Numbered from the stretch's first letter, positions 41,942 through 50,768 are shown. The stretch: DNA of 64,000 nt from Amycolatopsis bartoniae (GCF_014191255.1 NZ_JACHWH010000001.1:2446123-2510122); one strand, 5' to 3'. A program made the numbers and translations. Notes: generated by a model not told the origin, from the sequence alone.

Positions 41942-42469
41942 ATGGGCGTCAAGTCCGGTTGGCAGGGCCGGTTCTTCGAGGACTTCGAGGTCGGCGACGT
42001 GTACCGGCACCCGCTGGGGCGCACGATCACCGAGACGGACAACACCTGGTTCACGCTGCTGACGATGAACACCAACGAGGCGCACTTCAACGCCGAGGTC
42101 GGGCGCCAGTCGGAGTTCGGCAAACCGCTCGTGGTCTCCACGCTCACCATCGCGATCGCGATCGGGCAGAGCGTCACCGACACCACGCAGAACGCGTTCG
42201 CCAACCTCGGGCTGGACCAGCTGAAGCTGACGCACCCGGTGTTCGCCGGGGACACGCTGTGGTCGGAGTCGATGGTGACGGCCACGAGGGCGTCGGGCAG
42301 CAGGCCGCACGCGGGGATCGTCACGGTCAAGACCCGCAGCCTCAACCAGCACGGCGACGAGGTGCTGTCGTTCCTGCGCACCTTCTACGTTCACCGCCGC
42401 GACTCACCGCTGGCCAAACCCACCTTTCCCGAGGCGAAAACCCCGTTCACCGCGGAGGAGACCCCATGA
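41942..42469 (+). CDS. MaoC-like dehydratase/hydratase
   Basis: A 175-residue hotdog-fold hydratase. FFEDFEVGDVYRHPLGRTIT at the start and FTLLTMNTNEAHFNAEVGRQ (the hydratase-2 motif with its Asn/His pair) match the MaoC group that includes mesaconyl-CoA and itaconyl-CoA hydratases. It hydrates an enoyl-CoA in the cytoplasm. ATG 41942 lies 11 bp after the ATPase stop, and its own stop overlaps the CaiB-type start. The order importer, hydratase, CoA-transferase suggests it acts on the CoA ester of the imported acid. Confidence 0.87.
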   Translation: MGVKSGWQGRFFEDFEVGDVYRHPLGRTITETDNTWFTLLTMNTNEAHFNAEVGRQSEFGKPLVVSTLTIAIAIGQSVTDTTQNAFANLGLDQLKLTHPVFAGDTLWSESMVTATRASGSRPHAGIVTVKTRSLNQHGDEVLSFLRTFYVHRRDSPLAKPTFPEAKTPFTAEETP

Positions 42470-43668
42470 GGCCACTGGAAGACGTGCGGATCGTCGCGCT
42501 GGAGCAGTACGGCGCGGGCCCGTTCGGCTCGCTGCACCTGGCGCAGCTGGGCGCGGACGTGATCAAGATCGAGGACCCGACCGCGGGCGGCGACGTCGGC
42601 CGGTACGTGCCGCCGTTCAACGAGGGGGAGGACTCGCTGTTCTTCGAGTCCTTCAACCGGGACAAGCGCAGCGTCAGCCTCGACGTGCGCCACCCCGACG
42701 GCCGCGCGGTGCTGGAGGACCTGGTGCGGCACGCGGACGCGGTGTACTCGAACCTGCGTGGTGACGTCCCGGAGAAGCTCGGAATCCGTTACGCCGACCT
42801 GAAAGGCGTCAACCCGCGGATCGTGTGCTGCTCCCTGTCCGGGTTCGGCATGACCGGTCCGCGCGCCACCGAACCCGGTTACGACTACGTGCTGCAGGGC
42901 CTCGCCGGGTGGATGACGCTGACCGGCGACCCCGACGGGCCACCGGAGAAGACCGGTCTGTCCCTTGTGGACTACTGTGGCGGGTTCGTCGCCGCGATCT
43001 CGCTGCTCGCCGGGATCCACGCGGCCCGGCGGGACGGCGTCGGCATGGACTGCGACCTCAGCCTGTACGACACCGCGATCAGCCTGCTGACCTATCCCGC
43101 GACGTGGCACCTCACCGCCGGTTACGAACCCGCGCGCACCCGCCGGTCCGCGCATCCGTCGCTGGTGCCGTTCCAGGTGTTCCAGGCGAAGGACGGGTGG
43201 CTCGTGCTCGGCTGCGCCAAGGAGAAGTTCTGGCAGCGGCTCACCGTCGTGCTGGAACGGCCCGACCTCGCCGAAGACGCCCGCTTCGCCACCTTCGCCG
43301 ACCGCCACACCCACCGCGAGGAGCTGCAGCTCATCCTCGACGACGTGCTCTCCCGGCAGCCCGTGGACCACTGGCTACCGCGCCTGCGCGCCGCCGCCGT
43401 CCCCTGCGCCCCGGTCAACACCGTGGCCGAGGCGCTGCGGGACCCGCACACTCTCGCCCGCGACCTCGTTTTGGAGACCGAGCACCCTCGGTTCGGCATC
43501 GTCAAGCAGGTCGCTTCCCCGGTGCGTGCGGGCGATTCCGCGCCGCCGCGCCAGCGGGCGCCCTTCCGCGGCGAGCACACCGGCGAGGTCCTGCGCGACC
43601 TGCTCGGGTACGACGACGAGACCGTGCACCGGCTGATCACCGCCGGCGCCTTCGGAACGGAGAGCTGA
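42466..43668 (+). CDS. CaiB/BaiF family CoA-transferase
   Basis: A 400-residue family III CoA-transferase. It opens LEDVRIVALEQYGAGPFGSL, has GADVIKIEDPTAGGDVGRYV and FFESFNRDKRSVSLDV, and the GYDYVLQGLAGWM region near the catalytic Asp. Such enzymes move CoA from acyl-CoA donors (often succinyl-CoA) to a carboxylic acid. With the MaoC hydratase and the CitE-like lyase at 32301 the trio mirrors the itaconate CoA-transferase, itaconyl-CoA hydratase and citramalyl-CoA lyase of Pseudomonas; substrate identity is inference. ATG 42466 overlaps the upstream stop by 4 bp. Confidence 0.9.
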   Translation: MRPLEDVRIVALEQYGAGPFGSLHLAQLGADVIKIEDPTAGGDVGRYVPPFNEGEDSLFFESFNRDKRSVSLDVRHPDGRAVLEDLVRHADAVYSNLRGDVPEKLGIRYADLKGVNPRIVCCSLSGFGMTGPRATEPGYDYVLQGLAGWMTLTGDPDGPPEKTGLSLVDYCGGFVAAISLLAGIHAARRDGVGMDCDLSLYDTAISLLTYPATWHLTAGYEPARTRRSAHPSLVPFQVFQAKDGWLVLGCAKEKFWQRLTVVLERPDLAEDARFATFADRHTHREELQLILDDVLSRQPVDHWLPRLRAAAVPCAPVNTVAEALRDPHTLARDLVLETEHPRFGIVKQVASPVRAGDSAPPRQRAPFRGEHTGEVLRDLLGYDDETVHRLITAGAFGTES

Positions 43669-45530
43669 TGCTGCACGAGGTGGAGGTGCGGCGCGACGTG
43701 CGCGTGCCGACCCCGGATCCGCGGGTCACCCTGTCCGCCGACGTGTACCTGCCCGTGGGCGCGGGCCCGGTGCCCGCGCTGGTCTCGGTCTACCCGTACC
43801 GCAAGGACATGAACGCCTTCGGCGCCAAGCTCCGCTGGTTCGCCGAACGCGGTTACGCGGGGGTGCTGGTGGACCTGCGCGGCACCGGTTCGTCGGACGG
43901 CGTGCGGCGCCCGGAGTTCGACCCGGCCGAGGGCGAGGACCCGGTGGCGGCGGTCGAATGGGCGGCGGACCAGCCGTGGTGCGACGGTTCGGTCGGGCTG
44001 TGGGGCGCCTCCTACGGCGCGCTGCTGACGATGCGCGCGGCCTGCCGCCGCCCGCCGCAGCTCAAGGCGATCATCTCGATGATCGGCCCGCTCGACCCGG
44101 AGCTGGACCTCGTGCACCCCGCGGGCGCGCGCGGCGACCTGCACCCGATGGCCTTCCGCGGCACGCTGATGCTGCTCGAACAGCTGATGCCGCCGCTGGT
44201 CGACACCACGTCCGCGGCGGAACGGCAGCGCTGGCACCGCCGCCTGCACGACACCGAGCCGATCTTCGACGACTTCGTGCGGCACGGCCCCGGCGACCCG
44301 GTGTGGCGGGAGCGGGCTGTCGACCCGTCGGTGATCGATGTGCCCGCGTTGTGCGTCGGCGGCTGGCGCGACAAGAACGCCGACGCCATCCCGCGTGCGT
44401 TCGAGCAGTTCAGGGGCCCGAAGAAGCTGCTGATGGGCCCGTGGATGCACACCTCCCCCGAGGACTCGCCGTACGAGTCGGTCGACTTCCCGGAGCTCGC
44501 GCTGCGCTGGTGGGACCACTGGCTCAAGGGCGTCGAGAACGGGGTGCTGGCCGAGCCACCGGTGACCCTGTACGTGCAGGGCGAGCGGCCCGGCTGGCGC
44601 AGCTACGACTCCTGGCCGCCGGCCACGAAGGAGCTGTCGCTGAGCACCGGAACCGAATGCGCGCTGGGCGATCCGGCGCTGCTGCCGCGCCGCGAAGGCG
44701 CCGTGATCGGCGAGTACCGGCCGGACCCGACCACCGGTGCGCTCAGCGGCCAGTGGGGGCTGGCGGCGAACGGCGTCGGCCTGCCGGTGGACCAGCACGA
44801 CGACGACGTGCGCGCGCTCACCGCCACCAGCGCCCCGCTGCCGGACCCGCTCGTGGTGTGCGGCCGGGCCGAGGTCACCGTCGAGGTGGCCGACCCGTAC
44901 GTGGAACGGCTGGTGGTGCGGCTCACCGACGTGGACCCGGACGGCCGGTCGTTCTTCCTCGCCGCGGGCGTGCTGTGCCGCGGCGAGGGGACGCGGCACC
45001 GCGTGACGTTGTGGCCCATCGCCCACCGCGTGGCCGCGGGGCACCGGCTGCGGGTCGTGGTCAGCGACTCCGACTTCCCACGGCTGATGCCCCTGCCGTC
45101 TCCGGCGGTCCTGCGTGTGACGGGGATCGACGTCACCGTTCCGGCCGTGCCCGACGACACCGGCGTTCCTGCCATCCTGCCCCTGCGCGAGCGGCCGGAG
45201 TCGTCGGCGACCTCCCGCTGGGAGGTCACGCGGGACCTGGTCAACGACGGCGTCGAGGTCCTCATCGGCGGCGACAGCGGCGTCACGAGGACGAGCGAAG
45301 GCCACCGGTTGGAGACGCGGAGCCTGACCACGGCGAAGGTCCGCCGGGCCGCGCCGGCCGCGGTCGTCGTGAGCCGCACCAGCGACGCCACGGTCCGGTT
45401 CACCACCGGCGAGCTGGTGGAGGTCTCGGCGACGGTGCGCTGCACCCAGACCGCGCTGTGGGCCCGGGGCAGGGTGACGGTCGACGGTGAGGTCGTGACG
45501 GAGCGCCACTGGCACCTGCTTCGCCTGTGA
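43668..45530 (+). CDS. CocE/NonD family hydrolase (X-Pro dipeptidyl-peptidase-like)
   Basis: A 620-residue alpha/beta hydrolase. The N-terminal catalytic domain has PALVSVYPYRKDMNAF, the oxyanion strand GVLVDLRGTGSSDG and nucleophile elbow LWGASYGA with its Ser. The C-terminal jelly-roll (about residues 330-620) is the X-Pro/CocE beta domain. Family members hydrolyse esters such as cocaine, amides or acylated peptides. No signal peptide is visible, so it probably acts on the solute after import. The start codon overlaps the CaiB stop (TGATG). It ends the operon, followed by a hairpin. Confidence 0.87.
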   Translation: MLHEVEVRRDVRVPTPDPRVTLSADVYLPVGAGPVPALVSVYPYRKDMNAFGAKLRWFAERGYAGVLVDLRGTGSSDGVRRPEFDPAEGEDPVAAVEWAADQPWCDGSVGLWGASYGALLTMRAACRRPPQLKAIISMIGPLDPELDLVHPAGARGDLHPMAFRGTLMLLEQLMPPLVDTTSAAERQRWHRRLHDTEPIFDDFVRHGPGDPVWRERAVDPSVIDVPALCVGGWRDKNADAIPRAFEQFRGPKKLLMGPWMHTSPEDSPYESVDFPELALRWWDHWLKGVENGVLAEPPVTLYVQGERPGWRSYDSWPPATKELSLSTGTECALGDPALLPRREGAVIGEYRPDPTTGALSGQWGLAANGVGLPVDQHDDDVRALTATSAPLPDPLVVCGRAEVTVEVADPYVERLVVRLTDVDPDGRSFFLAAGVLCRGEGTRHRVTLWPIAHRVAAGHRLRVVVSDSDFPRLMPLPSPAVLRVTGIDVTVPAVPDDTGVPAILPLRERPESSATSRWEVTRDLVNDGVEVLIGGDSGVTRTSEGHRLETRSLTTAKVRRAAPAAVVVSRTSDATVRFTTGELVEVSATVRCTQTALWARGRVTVDGEVVTERHWHLLRL

Positions 45531-45533
45531 AAT

Positions 45534-45551
45534 CTGCCCGGATTCGGGCAG
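45534..45551 (+). terminator. Hairpin ending the importer operon
   Basis: CTGCCCG (45534-45540), loop GATT, CGGGCAG (45545-45551), starting 4 bp after the hydrolase stop codon and followed by GAAATTTG. Confidence 0.65.
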
Positions 45552-45591
45552 GAAATTTGCCTCCTACCGGTGCCGCTGGGAATGTCGAAGC

Positions 45592-45849
45592 ATGGACCAG
45601 CAGCTGGTGCGGCACGTCGCGGGCTCCACGGGCCTGCCCGTGCCCGTCGCCGAGCGCGTGATCTCCGACGTCCTCGCGTACTTCAGCGAGACCACGGAGG
45701 AGTTCGTGCGGCGCAGGCACGGGGAGCTGCAGCGGCGCGGCCGCCGGAACGCAGAGATCTGGCGGGTCATCGCGGCCGAGCTCGCGCAGCGCCCCGTGCA
45801 GGCGGGCGAGCTGAGCGAGCGCCAGCTGCGGCGGATCGTCTACGGGTAG
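45592..45849 (+). CDS. Small conserved helical protein upstream of glmS
   Basis: An 85-residue protein rich in Arg, Glu and Leu (LVRHVAGSTGLPVPVAERVI, then RRRHGELQRRGRRNAEIW), predicted all-helical, with no membrane segment. I do not recognise a domain. It ends 13 bp before glmS, so the two are probably co-transcribed. The middle resembles the helix pairs of small winged-helix or ribosome-associated proteins, but that is not enough to assign a role. Confidence 0.65.
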   Translation: MDQQLVRHVAGSTGLPVPVAERVISDVLAYFSETTEEFVRRRHGELQRRGRRNAEIWRVIAAELAQRPVQAGELSERQLRRIVYG

Positions 45850-45862
45850 GGAAGGGCTGAAC

Positions 45863-47689
45863 ATGTGCGGAATCGTGGGGTACGTCGGGAGCAGGCCCGC
45901 CACACCGATCCTGTTGGAGGGTCTGCACCGGCTGGAGTACCGCGGTTACGACTCTGCGGGGCTCGCGGTCGCCGCACGCGGCAGGCTGAAGGTCACGAAG
46001 GCCGCGGTGCGGGTCGACGAGCTGCGTGACCTGGTCGAGGAGAACCAGCCGTCTCCCGTGGGCATCGCGCACACCCGCTGGGCCACCCATGGCGAGCCGA
46101 CCGACGCCAACGCCCACCCGCACGTCGACGGCGCGAAGCGGATCGCCGTGGTGCACAACGGGATCATCGAGAACTCCGGGCGGCTGCGCGAGCGGCTCGC
46201 CGCGCAGGGCGTGACGTTCGCGTCCGAGACCGACACCGAGGCGCTCGCGCACCTGATCGGCGCGGCGCTCGCGGACGGCGCGGAGTCGCTGGAGGACGCG
46301 GTGCGCGCGACGTTGCGGGAGGTCAACGGCGCGTACGGGATCGTCGTGCTGGACGCGCAGAACCCGGGTCAGCTCGTGGTGGCGCGCAACGGCAGCCCGA
46401 TCGTGCTGGGCATCGGCGACGGGGAGATGTTCGTGGCGTCCGACGTGGCCGCGCTCGTGCGCTACACCCAGCGGGTGGTGTACCTGGACGACGGTGAGCT
46501 GGCCACGATCACCGCCGACGACTTCGTGACCAGCACGCTGCAGGCCCACCGCACGGCGAAGACCCCGACGACGGTGGACCTCGACGACGCCGACTACCAG
46601 CTGGGCAGCTACGCGAACTTCATGCACAAGGAGATCTGGGAGCAGCCGGAGTCGGTGCGCCGGACGCTGCTGGGCAGGCTCGACGAGCGGTTCGGCACGG
46701 CGCGGCTGGGCGGGATCAACCTGGACGCCCGTGCGCTGCGCGCGATCCGGCGCGTGAAGTTCTTCGGCTGCGGTTCGGCGTACTACGCGGGCCAGCTGGG
46801 CGCGAACCTGGTCGAGGAGTGGGCGCGGCTGCCCGCGGACGCCGAGCCGGCGTCGGAGTTGCGGTACCGCAACCCGGTGGTCGAGGAGGACACGCTGTAC
46901 GTGGCGATCAGCCAGTCCGGCGAGACGGCGGACACGCTGGCGGCGGTGCAGGAGCTGAAACGCAAGGGCGGCCAGGTCATCGGCATGGTGAACACGGTCG
47001 GCAGCGCGATCGCGCGGGAATGTGGCAGTGGCACGTTCCTGCACGCGGGGCCCGAGGTGTCGGTGGCCTCGACCAAGGCGTACACGAACATGGGCGTGTG
47101 CTTCGCGATGCTGGCGCTGGCGCTGGGCCGGGTCCGCGATCTGTCCGTTTCGGACGGTGCGCGGATCGTCGCGGGTCTGGATTCGCTGCCGTCGTTGATC
47201 GTCGAGGTGCTGGGGGCGGAGAACGAGATTTCGGCCGTGGCGAAGGAACACAGCGGCGCGGAGCGGATGTTCTTCATCGGCCGCACGCGCGGCTGGCCGG
47301 TGGCGCGGGAGGGCGCGCAGAAGCTGAAGGAGATCTCGTACGTGCACGCCGAGGCGTACCAGGCGGGCGAGCTGAAGCACGGCCCGCTGGCGCTGATCGA
47401 GCCGGCGATGCCGTCGGTGGTCATCGTCCCGGACGACGAGCTGCTGGCGAAGAACATCGGGACGATAGAACAGATCAAGGCCCGCGGCGGCCCGGTGATC
47501 GCGGTGACGAACGCTGACCTGCCCGACGGACTGGCCGATTCGGTGATCCAAGTACCGCGCAGCGAGCCGGAGCTGGACCCGATCCTGTTCACCATCCCGC
47601 TGCAGGTGTTCGCGTACCACCTGGCGCACCACCTCGGCCGGGACATCGACAAGCCGAGGAACCTGGCGAAGAGCGTGACGGTGGAGTAA
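45863..47689 (+). CDS. glmS: Glutamine-fructose-6-phosphate aminotransferase
   Basis: A 608-residue enzyme making glucosamine-6-phosphate for cell-wall synthesis. MCGIVGYVG puts the catalytic Cys next to the removed Met; HTRWATHGEPTDANAHPH is the glutaminase core. Two SIS domains follow (FGCGSAYYAGQLGANLVEEW, then SQSGETADTLAA; FIGRTRGWPVAREGAQKLKE, then SYVHAEAYQAGELKHGP), and the protein ends KSVTVE, where the C-tail reaches the sugar site. ATG 45863 has GGAAGGG upstream. No glmS ribozyme-like element is visible, as expected outside Firmicutes. Confidence 0.96.
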   Translation: MCGIVGYVGSRPATPILLEGLHRLEYRGYDSAGLAVAARGRLKVTKAAVRVDELRDLVEENQPSPVGIAHTRWATHGEPTDANAHPHVDGAKRIAVVHNGIIENSGRLRERLAAQGVTFASETDTEALAHLIGAALADGAESLEDAVRATLREVNGAYGIVVLDAQNPGQLVVARNGSPIVLGIGDGEMFVASDVAALVRYTQRVVYLDDGELATITADDFVTSTLQAHRTAKTPTTVDLDDADYQLGSYANFMHKEIWEQPESVRRTLLGRLDERFGTARLGGINLDARALRAIRRVKFFGCGSAYYAGQLGANLVEEWARLPADAEPASELRYRNPVVEEDTLYVAISQSGETADTLAAVQELKRKGGQVIGMVNTVGSAIARECGSGTFLHAGPEVSVASTKAYTNMGVCFAMLALALGRVRDLSVSDGARIVAGLDSLPSLIVEVLGAENEISAVAKEHSGAERMFFIGRTRGWPVAREGAQKLKEISYVHAEAYQAGELKHGPLALIEPAMPSVVIVPDDELLAKNIGTIEQIKARGGPVIAVTNADLPDGLADSVIQVPRSEPELDPILFTIPLQVFAYHLAHHLGRDIDKPRNLAKSVTVE

Positions 47690-47696
47690 CACAGGC

Positions 47697-47738
47697 CCGG
47701 CTCCAGGCGACCTCTCCACGAGGAAAGCTTGGAGCCGG
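47697..47738 (+). promoter_or_regulatory. 9-bp hairpin carrying the lipoprotein ribosome site in its loop
   Basis: CCGGCTCCA (47697-47705) pairs exactly with TGGAGCCGG (47730-47738). The loop contains GAGGAAAG, the likely ribosome site of the lipoprotein, and the ATG at 47740 is one base past the stem. It could terminate glmS transcription or hide the lipoprotein start. Confidence 0.6.
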
Positions 47739-47739
47739 C

Positions 47740-48171
47740 ATGTGGATCAGGGTGTTCGCTACCACCGCGGTCCTGTTGGGCACGGTCACCGCCTGCTCGT
47801 CATCACTGCCGGGAATCCCGGCCGCTCCGCCGCAGGCGCCCGCGACCACGGCCACAACGGCCCCCGTCACGACGGCCGTCGCGCCGCAGGCCACGACGAG
47901 TCGGCCGAAACCGACCTCCACGGGAATGCCGTCCAGTAAGCAGAAGGCGTCGGCTCCGAGGACCACCACTCGCGCCGCACCGCGATACGGCTACCAGTGC
48001 CGCGACGGTGACGAGAAGCTCTACTCGGTGTGCGCCGGCCATAAAGAGTGGGTCGACGGTCAGCTCGAGTACACGAATTGCCTCTCCGGTGGAGGCACCT
48101 GGGATGTCAAGACGCAGCGCTGCGTCCATCCATCACGCACTACGACGCCTACCCCAAGTGTTCGCAACTGA
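47740..48171 (+). CDS. Cys-rich secreted lipoprotein
   Basis: A 143-residue exported protein. The signal peptide ends in VTAC, giving lipidation at C19. A Pro/Thr/Ala-rich tether (about residues 25-75) precedes a compact C-terminal domain with four cysteines (YQCRDGDEKLYSVCAGHKEW and the later NCLSGGG and QRC), likely two disulfides. A Thr/Pro tail ends it. I do not recognise the domain. The unusual start-site hairpin is described separately. It lies between glmS and a methyltransferase without overlap. Confidence 0.75.
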   Translation: MWIRVFATTAVLLGTVTACSSSLPGIPAAPPQAPATTATTAPVTTAVAPQATTSRPKPTSTGMPSSKQKASAPRTTTRAAPRYGYQCRDGDEKLYSVCAGHKEWVDGQLEYTNCLSGGGTWDVKTQRCVHPSRTTTPTPSVRN

Positions 48172-48203
48172 GAACTGTCGGTGCCCGCCGGTACGTTGCG
48201 GGC

Positions 48204-48842
48204 GTGACCGAACCCTCCTTCGTGACCGAGACTCGTGCCGCGTACGACACCGTGGCCGCCGACTACGCCGAGCTGTTGCGCGACCTGCTCGCCGACAGCA
48301 CCTTCGACCGCGCCATGCTCGGCGCCTTCGCCGAGCTCGTGCGCGGCGGCGTGGTCGCGGAGCTCGGCTGCGGCCCGGGGCGCATCACGGGCCACCTGGC
48401 GTCGCTGGGGCTGGACGTGTTCGGCGTGGACCTGTCGCCGCAGATGGTGGCGGTGGCCCGGCGGGCGCATCCGGAGCTCCGGTTCGAGGAGGGTTCGATG
48501 CTGGCGCTGGACCTCCCGGACGCGAGCGTGCACGGGATCGTGGCGTGGTACTCGATCATCCACACTCCGCCGGAGCAGCTGCCGACCGTGTTCGCGGAGT
48601 TCGCCCGTGTCCTGGTCCCCGGCGGCCGAGTCCTGCTGGCCTTCCAGGTCGGCGACGACCACCGGCACCACATCGAGCACGCCTACGGCCACGACATTTC
48701 CGCGGACGCGTACCGGCTCTCGCCCGACAACGTGAGCAAGCGGCTGGCCGAGGCGGGTCTGTCGGAGACGGCACGGCTGGTGCGCGAGCCCGAGGGACAG
48801 TGGGAGAACACCCCGCAGGCGTACCTGCTGGCGCGCGCCTAG
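48204..48842 (+). CDS. Class I SAM-dependent methyltransferase
   Basis: A 212-residue methyltransferase with motif I VAELGCGPGRITGHL, acidic loop VFGVDLSPQMV and motif IV GIVAWYSIIHTPPEQLP. It is close in pattern to small-molecule methyltransferases, substrate unknown. TACGTT (48192-48197) lies 6 nt before GTG 48204 with no ribosome site, fitting a leaderless message. The open frame continues upstream into the lipoprotein gene in another frame and is not coding there. Its end overlaps the convergent secreted protein gene by 4 bp. Confidence 0.85.
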   Translation: MTEPSFVTETRAAYDTVAADYAELLRDLLADSTFDRAMLGAFAELVRGGVVAELGCGPGRITGHLASLGLDVFGVDLSPQMVAVARRAHPELRFEEGSMLALDLPDASVHGIVAWYSIIHTPPEQLPTVFAEFARVLVPGGRVLLAFQVGDDHRHHIEHAYGHDISADAYRLSPDNVSKRLAEAGLSETARLVREPEGQWENTPQAYLLARA

Positions 48843-49237
48843 TACGACGGCCGGGTGGTGGGAGTCGGGGTCAGGACACCGAGGTCGATGGTCGTCTCAC
48901 TCGTCGAGGTCCGCGCGATGTTGGGCTGCGCCGGCGGTCGCGGGTGGGGGATCATCGCGTCGCGGCTGACGCGGGCCGCCCGCTCGGACTCGCTCTCAGT
49001 GCCTTTGGCGCCTGCGGCGGCGGGCTTTTTCGGCGCGCTGCTGCTGCGCACGGGCGCGGCCGCAGGCACCGTGCTCGGCGGCGCCGGTGCGGGCACGAGG
49101 TCGAGCGGCCGCACGGCATCGGAGTCCGCCACCGCTGCCGGCTGCTTCGAGACGGGGTCCTCGGTGAGGCTTCCGGGCACGAACGCCAAGCTTGCCGCCG
49201 CGACAGCGAGCACCAGGACGAGCATGAACTTCCGCAT
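48839..49237 (-). CDS. Secreted low-complexity protein
   Basis: A 132-residue protein with an N-terminal signal peptide (RKFMLVLVLAVAAASLAFV) and a mature part rich in Pro, Ala, Ser and Thr, without a recognisable fold. ATG 49237 is chosen because the signal peptide begins there; a TAGATT box 8 nt upstream on the minus strand could give a near-leaderless message. It may be a cell-wall-spanning tether or a small surface protein. Function unknown. Confidence 0.6.
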   Translation of the reverse strand: MRKFMLVLVLAVAAASLAFVPGSLTEDPVSKQPAAVADSDAVRPLDLVPAPAPPSTVPAAAPVRSSSAPKKPAAAGAKGTESESERAARVSRDAMIPHPRPPAQPNIARTSTSETTIDLGVLTPTPTTRPSY

Positions 49238-49293
49238 CGGGCAGAAATCTAGCACCCGCGTTTTTGTGACTGTTTCACTGAAATGGCCTGAAA

Positions 49294-49941
49294 TCAGTGA
49301 ACAAGCCGACTCGTGTACCCGGCGTCGACGAGCCTTTCGTAAGCGTTCTCGACCTGAGGCGGCACGTCCTGCGGAACGGCGAACCCACGCTCCGCGTACA
49401 CCCGGATTCGTTGCGTGTCCCCGACGAGCATGGTGATCACGCGCTCGACGTCCCCGATCTCGTTCACGTACTCGTCGAGCGGCATGGGTTTCGAGGCGCA
49501 ACGGATATCGATCTCGGGCCAGAGCTTCCGGGCCGTGGCGTACGCGCGGCGCTGTTGGTAGGGACGAGTGATCAGGATGGCATCGCGAATGTCGTGGTGC
49601 GCGAGCAGCTTCTGCGTGAGGGTGATGTTCTCACCGGTGTTGCGGGCTTCGGTCTCGATCAGGATCACGTCGTCGGGCACGCCGAGCGCGAGCGCGTGTT
49701 CGCGGTAGTGCACGGCCTCGCCGCGGGGAAAGCGCTCGACGGTGGTCGGCGCGTTGGCGCCGGTGAACACGATGAGCGGAAAGAGTTTTCGGTGGTACAA
49801 CTCGGCGGCGCAGGTGGCGACGCCGAGGTCGTGACTGCCGAGCCCGATGCCGACGTCGGCGGGGCGGAGTTCGTGGTGCAGCTGGTGGTAGTTCCACAGC
49901 GTCTCGACGTCGTCACGCAGTCGGGGGGCGATTTCGGGCAA
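49294..49941 (-). CDS. YdcF/ElyC-like DUF218 protein
   Basis: A 215-residue protein of the DUF218 superfamily. VGIGLGSHDLGVATCAAELY, FTGANAPTTVERFPRGEAVH and IETEARNTGENITLTQKLL follow the family order; the last is the conserved ExxxxNTxEN segment. Members such as YdcF bind nucleotides, and membrane relatives affect envelope polysaccharide. This one has no membrane helix. TTG 49941 with AGGAGA 6 nt upstream is the preferred start, because ATG 49974 would overlap the divergent gene's start codon. Confidence 0.8.
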   Translation of the reverse strand: MPEIAPRLRDDVETLWNYHQLHHELRPADVGIGLGSHDLGVATCAAELYHRKLFPLIVFTGANAPTTVERFPRGEAVHYREHALALGVPDDVILIETEARNTGENITLTQKLLAHHDIRDAILITRPYQQRRAYATARKLWPEIDIRCASKPMPLDEYVNEIGDVERVITMLVGDTQRIRVYAERGFAVPQDVPPQVENAYERLVDAGYTSRLVH

Positions 49942-49972
49942 TTCGCGTCTCCTGTTGCGTACGCTCGACACC

Positions 49973-50212
49973 ATGACGGGTTTCGTCGTGACGGTAGCCC
50001 TCTTCGCCGTGATCCTCGGCGGCCTCCCGCTGCTGGCACGCCACGTCCGCCGCACCGGCGTCGGCGGCGGCCTGCTGGGCCCACTGGAGGAGGTCTGGGG
50101 CTACCCGGACGCCCACCGCGCAAGGTTCGAGATCGAGGCCCAGGTGGAACGCCGAGCCCCGGCGCCCTCGCCGGGCGACTCGCCGGATGCCGGGAACGGG
50201 AGTGCGACCTGA
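49973..50212 (+). CDS. Small single-helix membrane protein
   Basis: A 79-residue protein with one N-terminal hydrophobic helix (TGFVVTVALFAVILGGLPLL), a basic patch (RHVRRTG) and a soluble tail with the segment GPLEEVWGYPDAHRARFEIE, a pattern seen in short conserved actinobacterial proteins. It diverges from the YdcF-like gene, with only about 30 bp between the two starts. Function unknown. Confidence 0.6.
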   Translation: MTGFVVTVALFAVILGGLPLLARHVRRTGVGGGLLGPLEEVWGYPDAHRARFEIEAQVERRAPAPSPGDSPDAGNGSAT

Positions 50213-50330
50213 TCACCTTGGCGTGCACCATCGCCGGTACTCGGGCTACCACGAACCTGCCCTTGCGGCGCCCGCCTCGGGCGCGCCGGAGGTGATGTCT
50301 CATCTCTGGTGATGGGCTTAGGTTTCGAGG

Positions 50331-50768
50331 ATGTGGGACGACCTTCTCGGCGACCTGGTGGGTTTGCTCGTCGGGGTGCCTTCGGGCGAGTGCGATGCCG
50401 ACTGGCGACGTGGACGGGTGTCGTCGAAGCGACGTCGGGTGTTCGAATCAGGTCGCGAGATCCGGCTCCGGTGCGCGCTGCGGTGGCCGGACAGCGAGTT
50501 CCGCCGGTGGCGGATGGGAACGCTGCGCCTGTCTCGGGGTAGTGCGCGCTGGTCTCCGCGTTTCCGCCGGTCGCTCGGGGTCGAGCTTGACTACCGGAAG
50601 ACGACACCGCGGACGATGCGGCGCCGGGGTCTGTGGGAGCGCTTCCGGCTTGCCCGCACGGATGTTGTGCTGGTCTACGGATTGCACGATGGCCGACTCG
50701 AGCTTGCGATACGGCGTTGGGAGTTGACCGAGGTGGCGAGACTGTTCGAGATGCCACCGGCGCGTTAG
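50331..50768 (+). CDS. DUF2550-like protein without the usual membrane helix
   Basis: A 145-residue basic protein. The region RLRCALRWPDSEFRRWRMGT followed by SPRFRRSLGVEL recalls the core of DUF2550 proteins, which usually begin with a membrane helix missing here; the match is by eye and weak. ATG 50331 has no strong ribosome site. It ends 23 bp before a long hairpin shared with the convergent tRNA-Gly. Function unknown. Confidence 0.5.
   Translation: MWDDLLGDLVGLLVGVPSGECDADWRRGRVSSKRRRVFESGREIRLRCALRWPDSEFRRWRMGTLRLSRGSARWSPRFRRSLGVELDYRKTTPRTMRRRGLWERFRLARTDVVLVYGLHDGRLELAIRRWELTEVARLFEMPPAR

Noticed and set aside
45863..47689. glmS ribozyme or other riboswitch upstream of glmS
   Set aside because: Only 13 bp separate glmS from the preceding gene, and no ribozyme-like fold fits in that gene's 5' region.
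49942..49974. ATG 49974 as start of the YdcF-like protein
   Set aside because: It would overlap the start codon of the divergent gene. TTG 49941 has a good ribosome site and family-like N-terminus.
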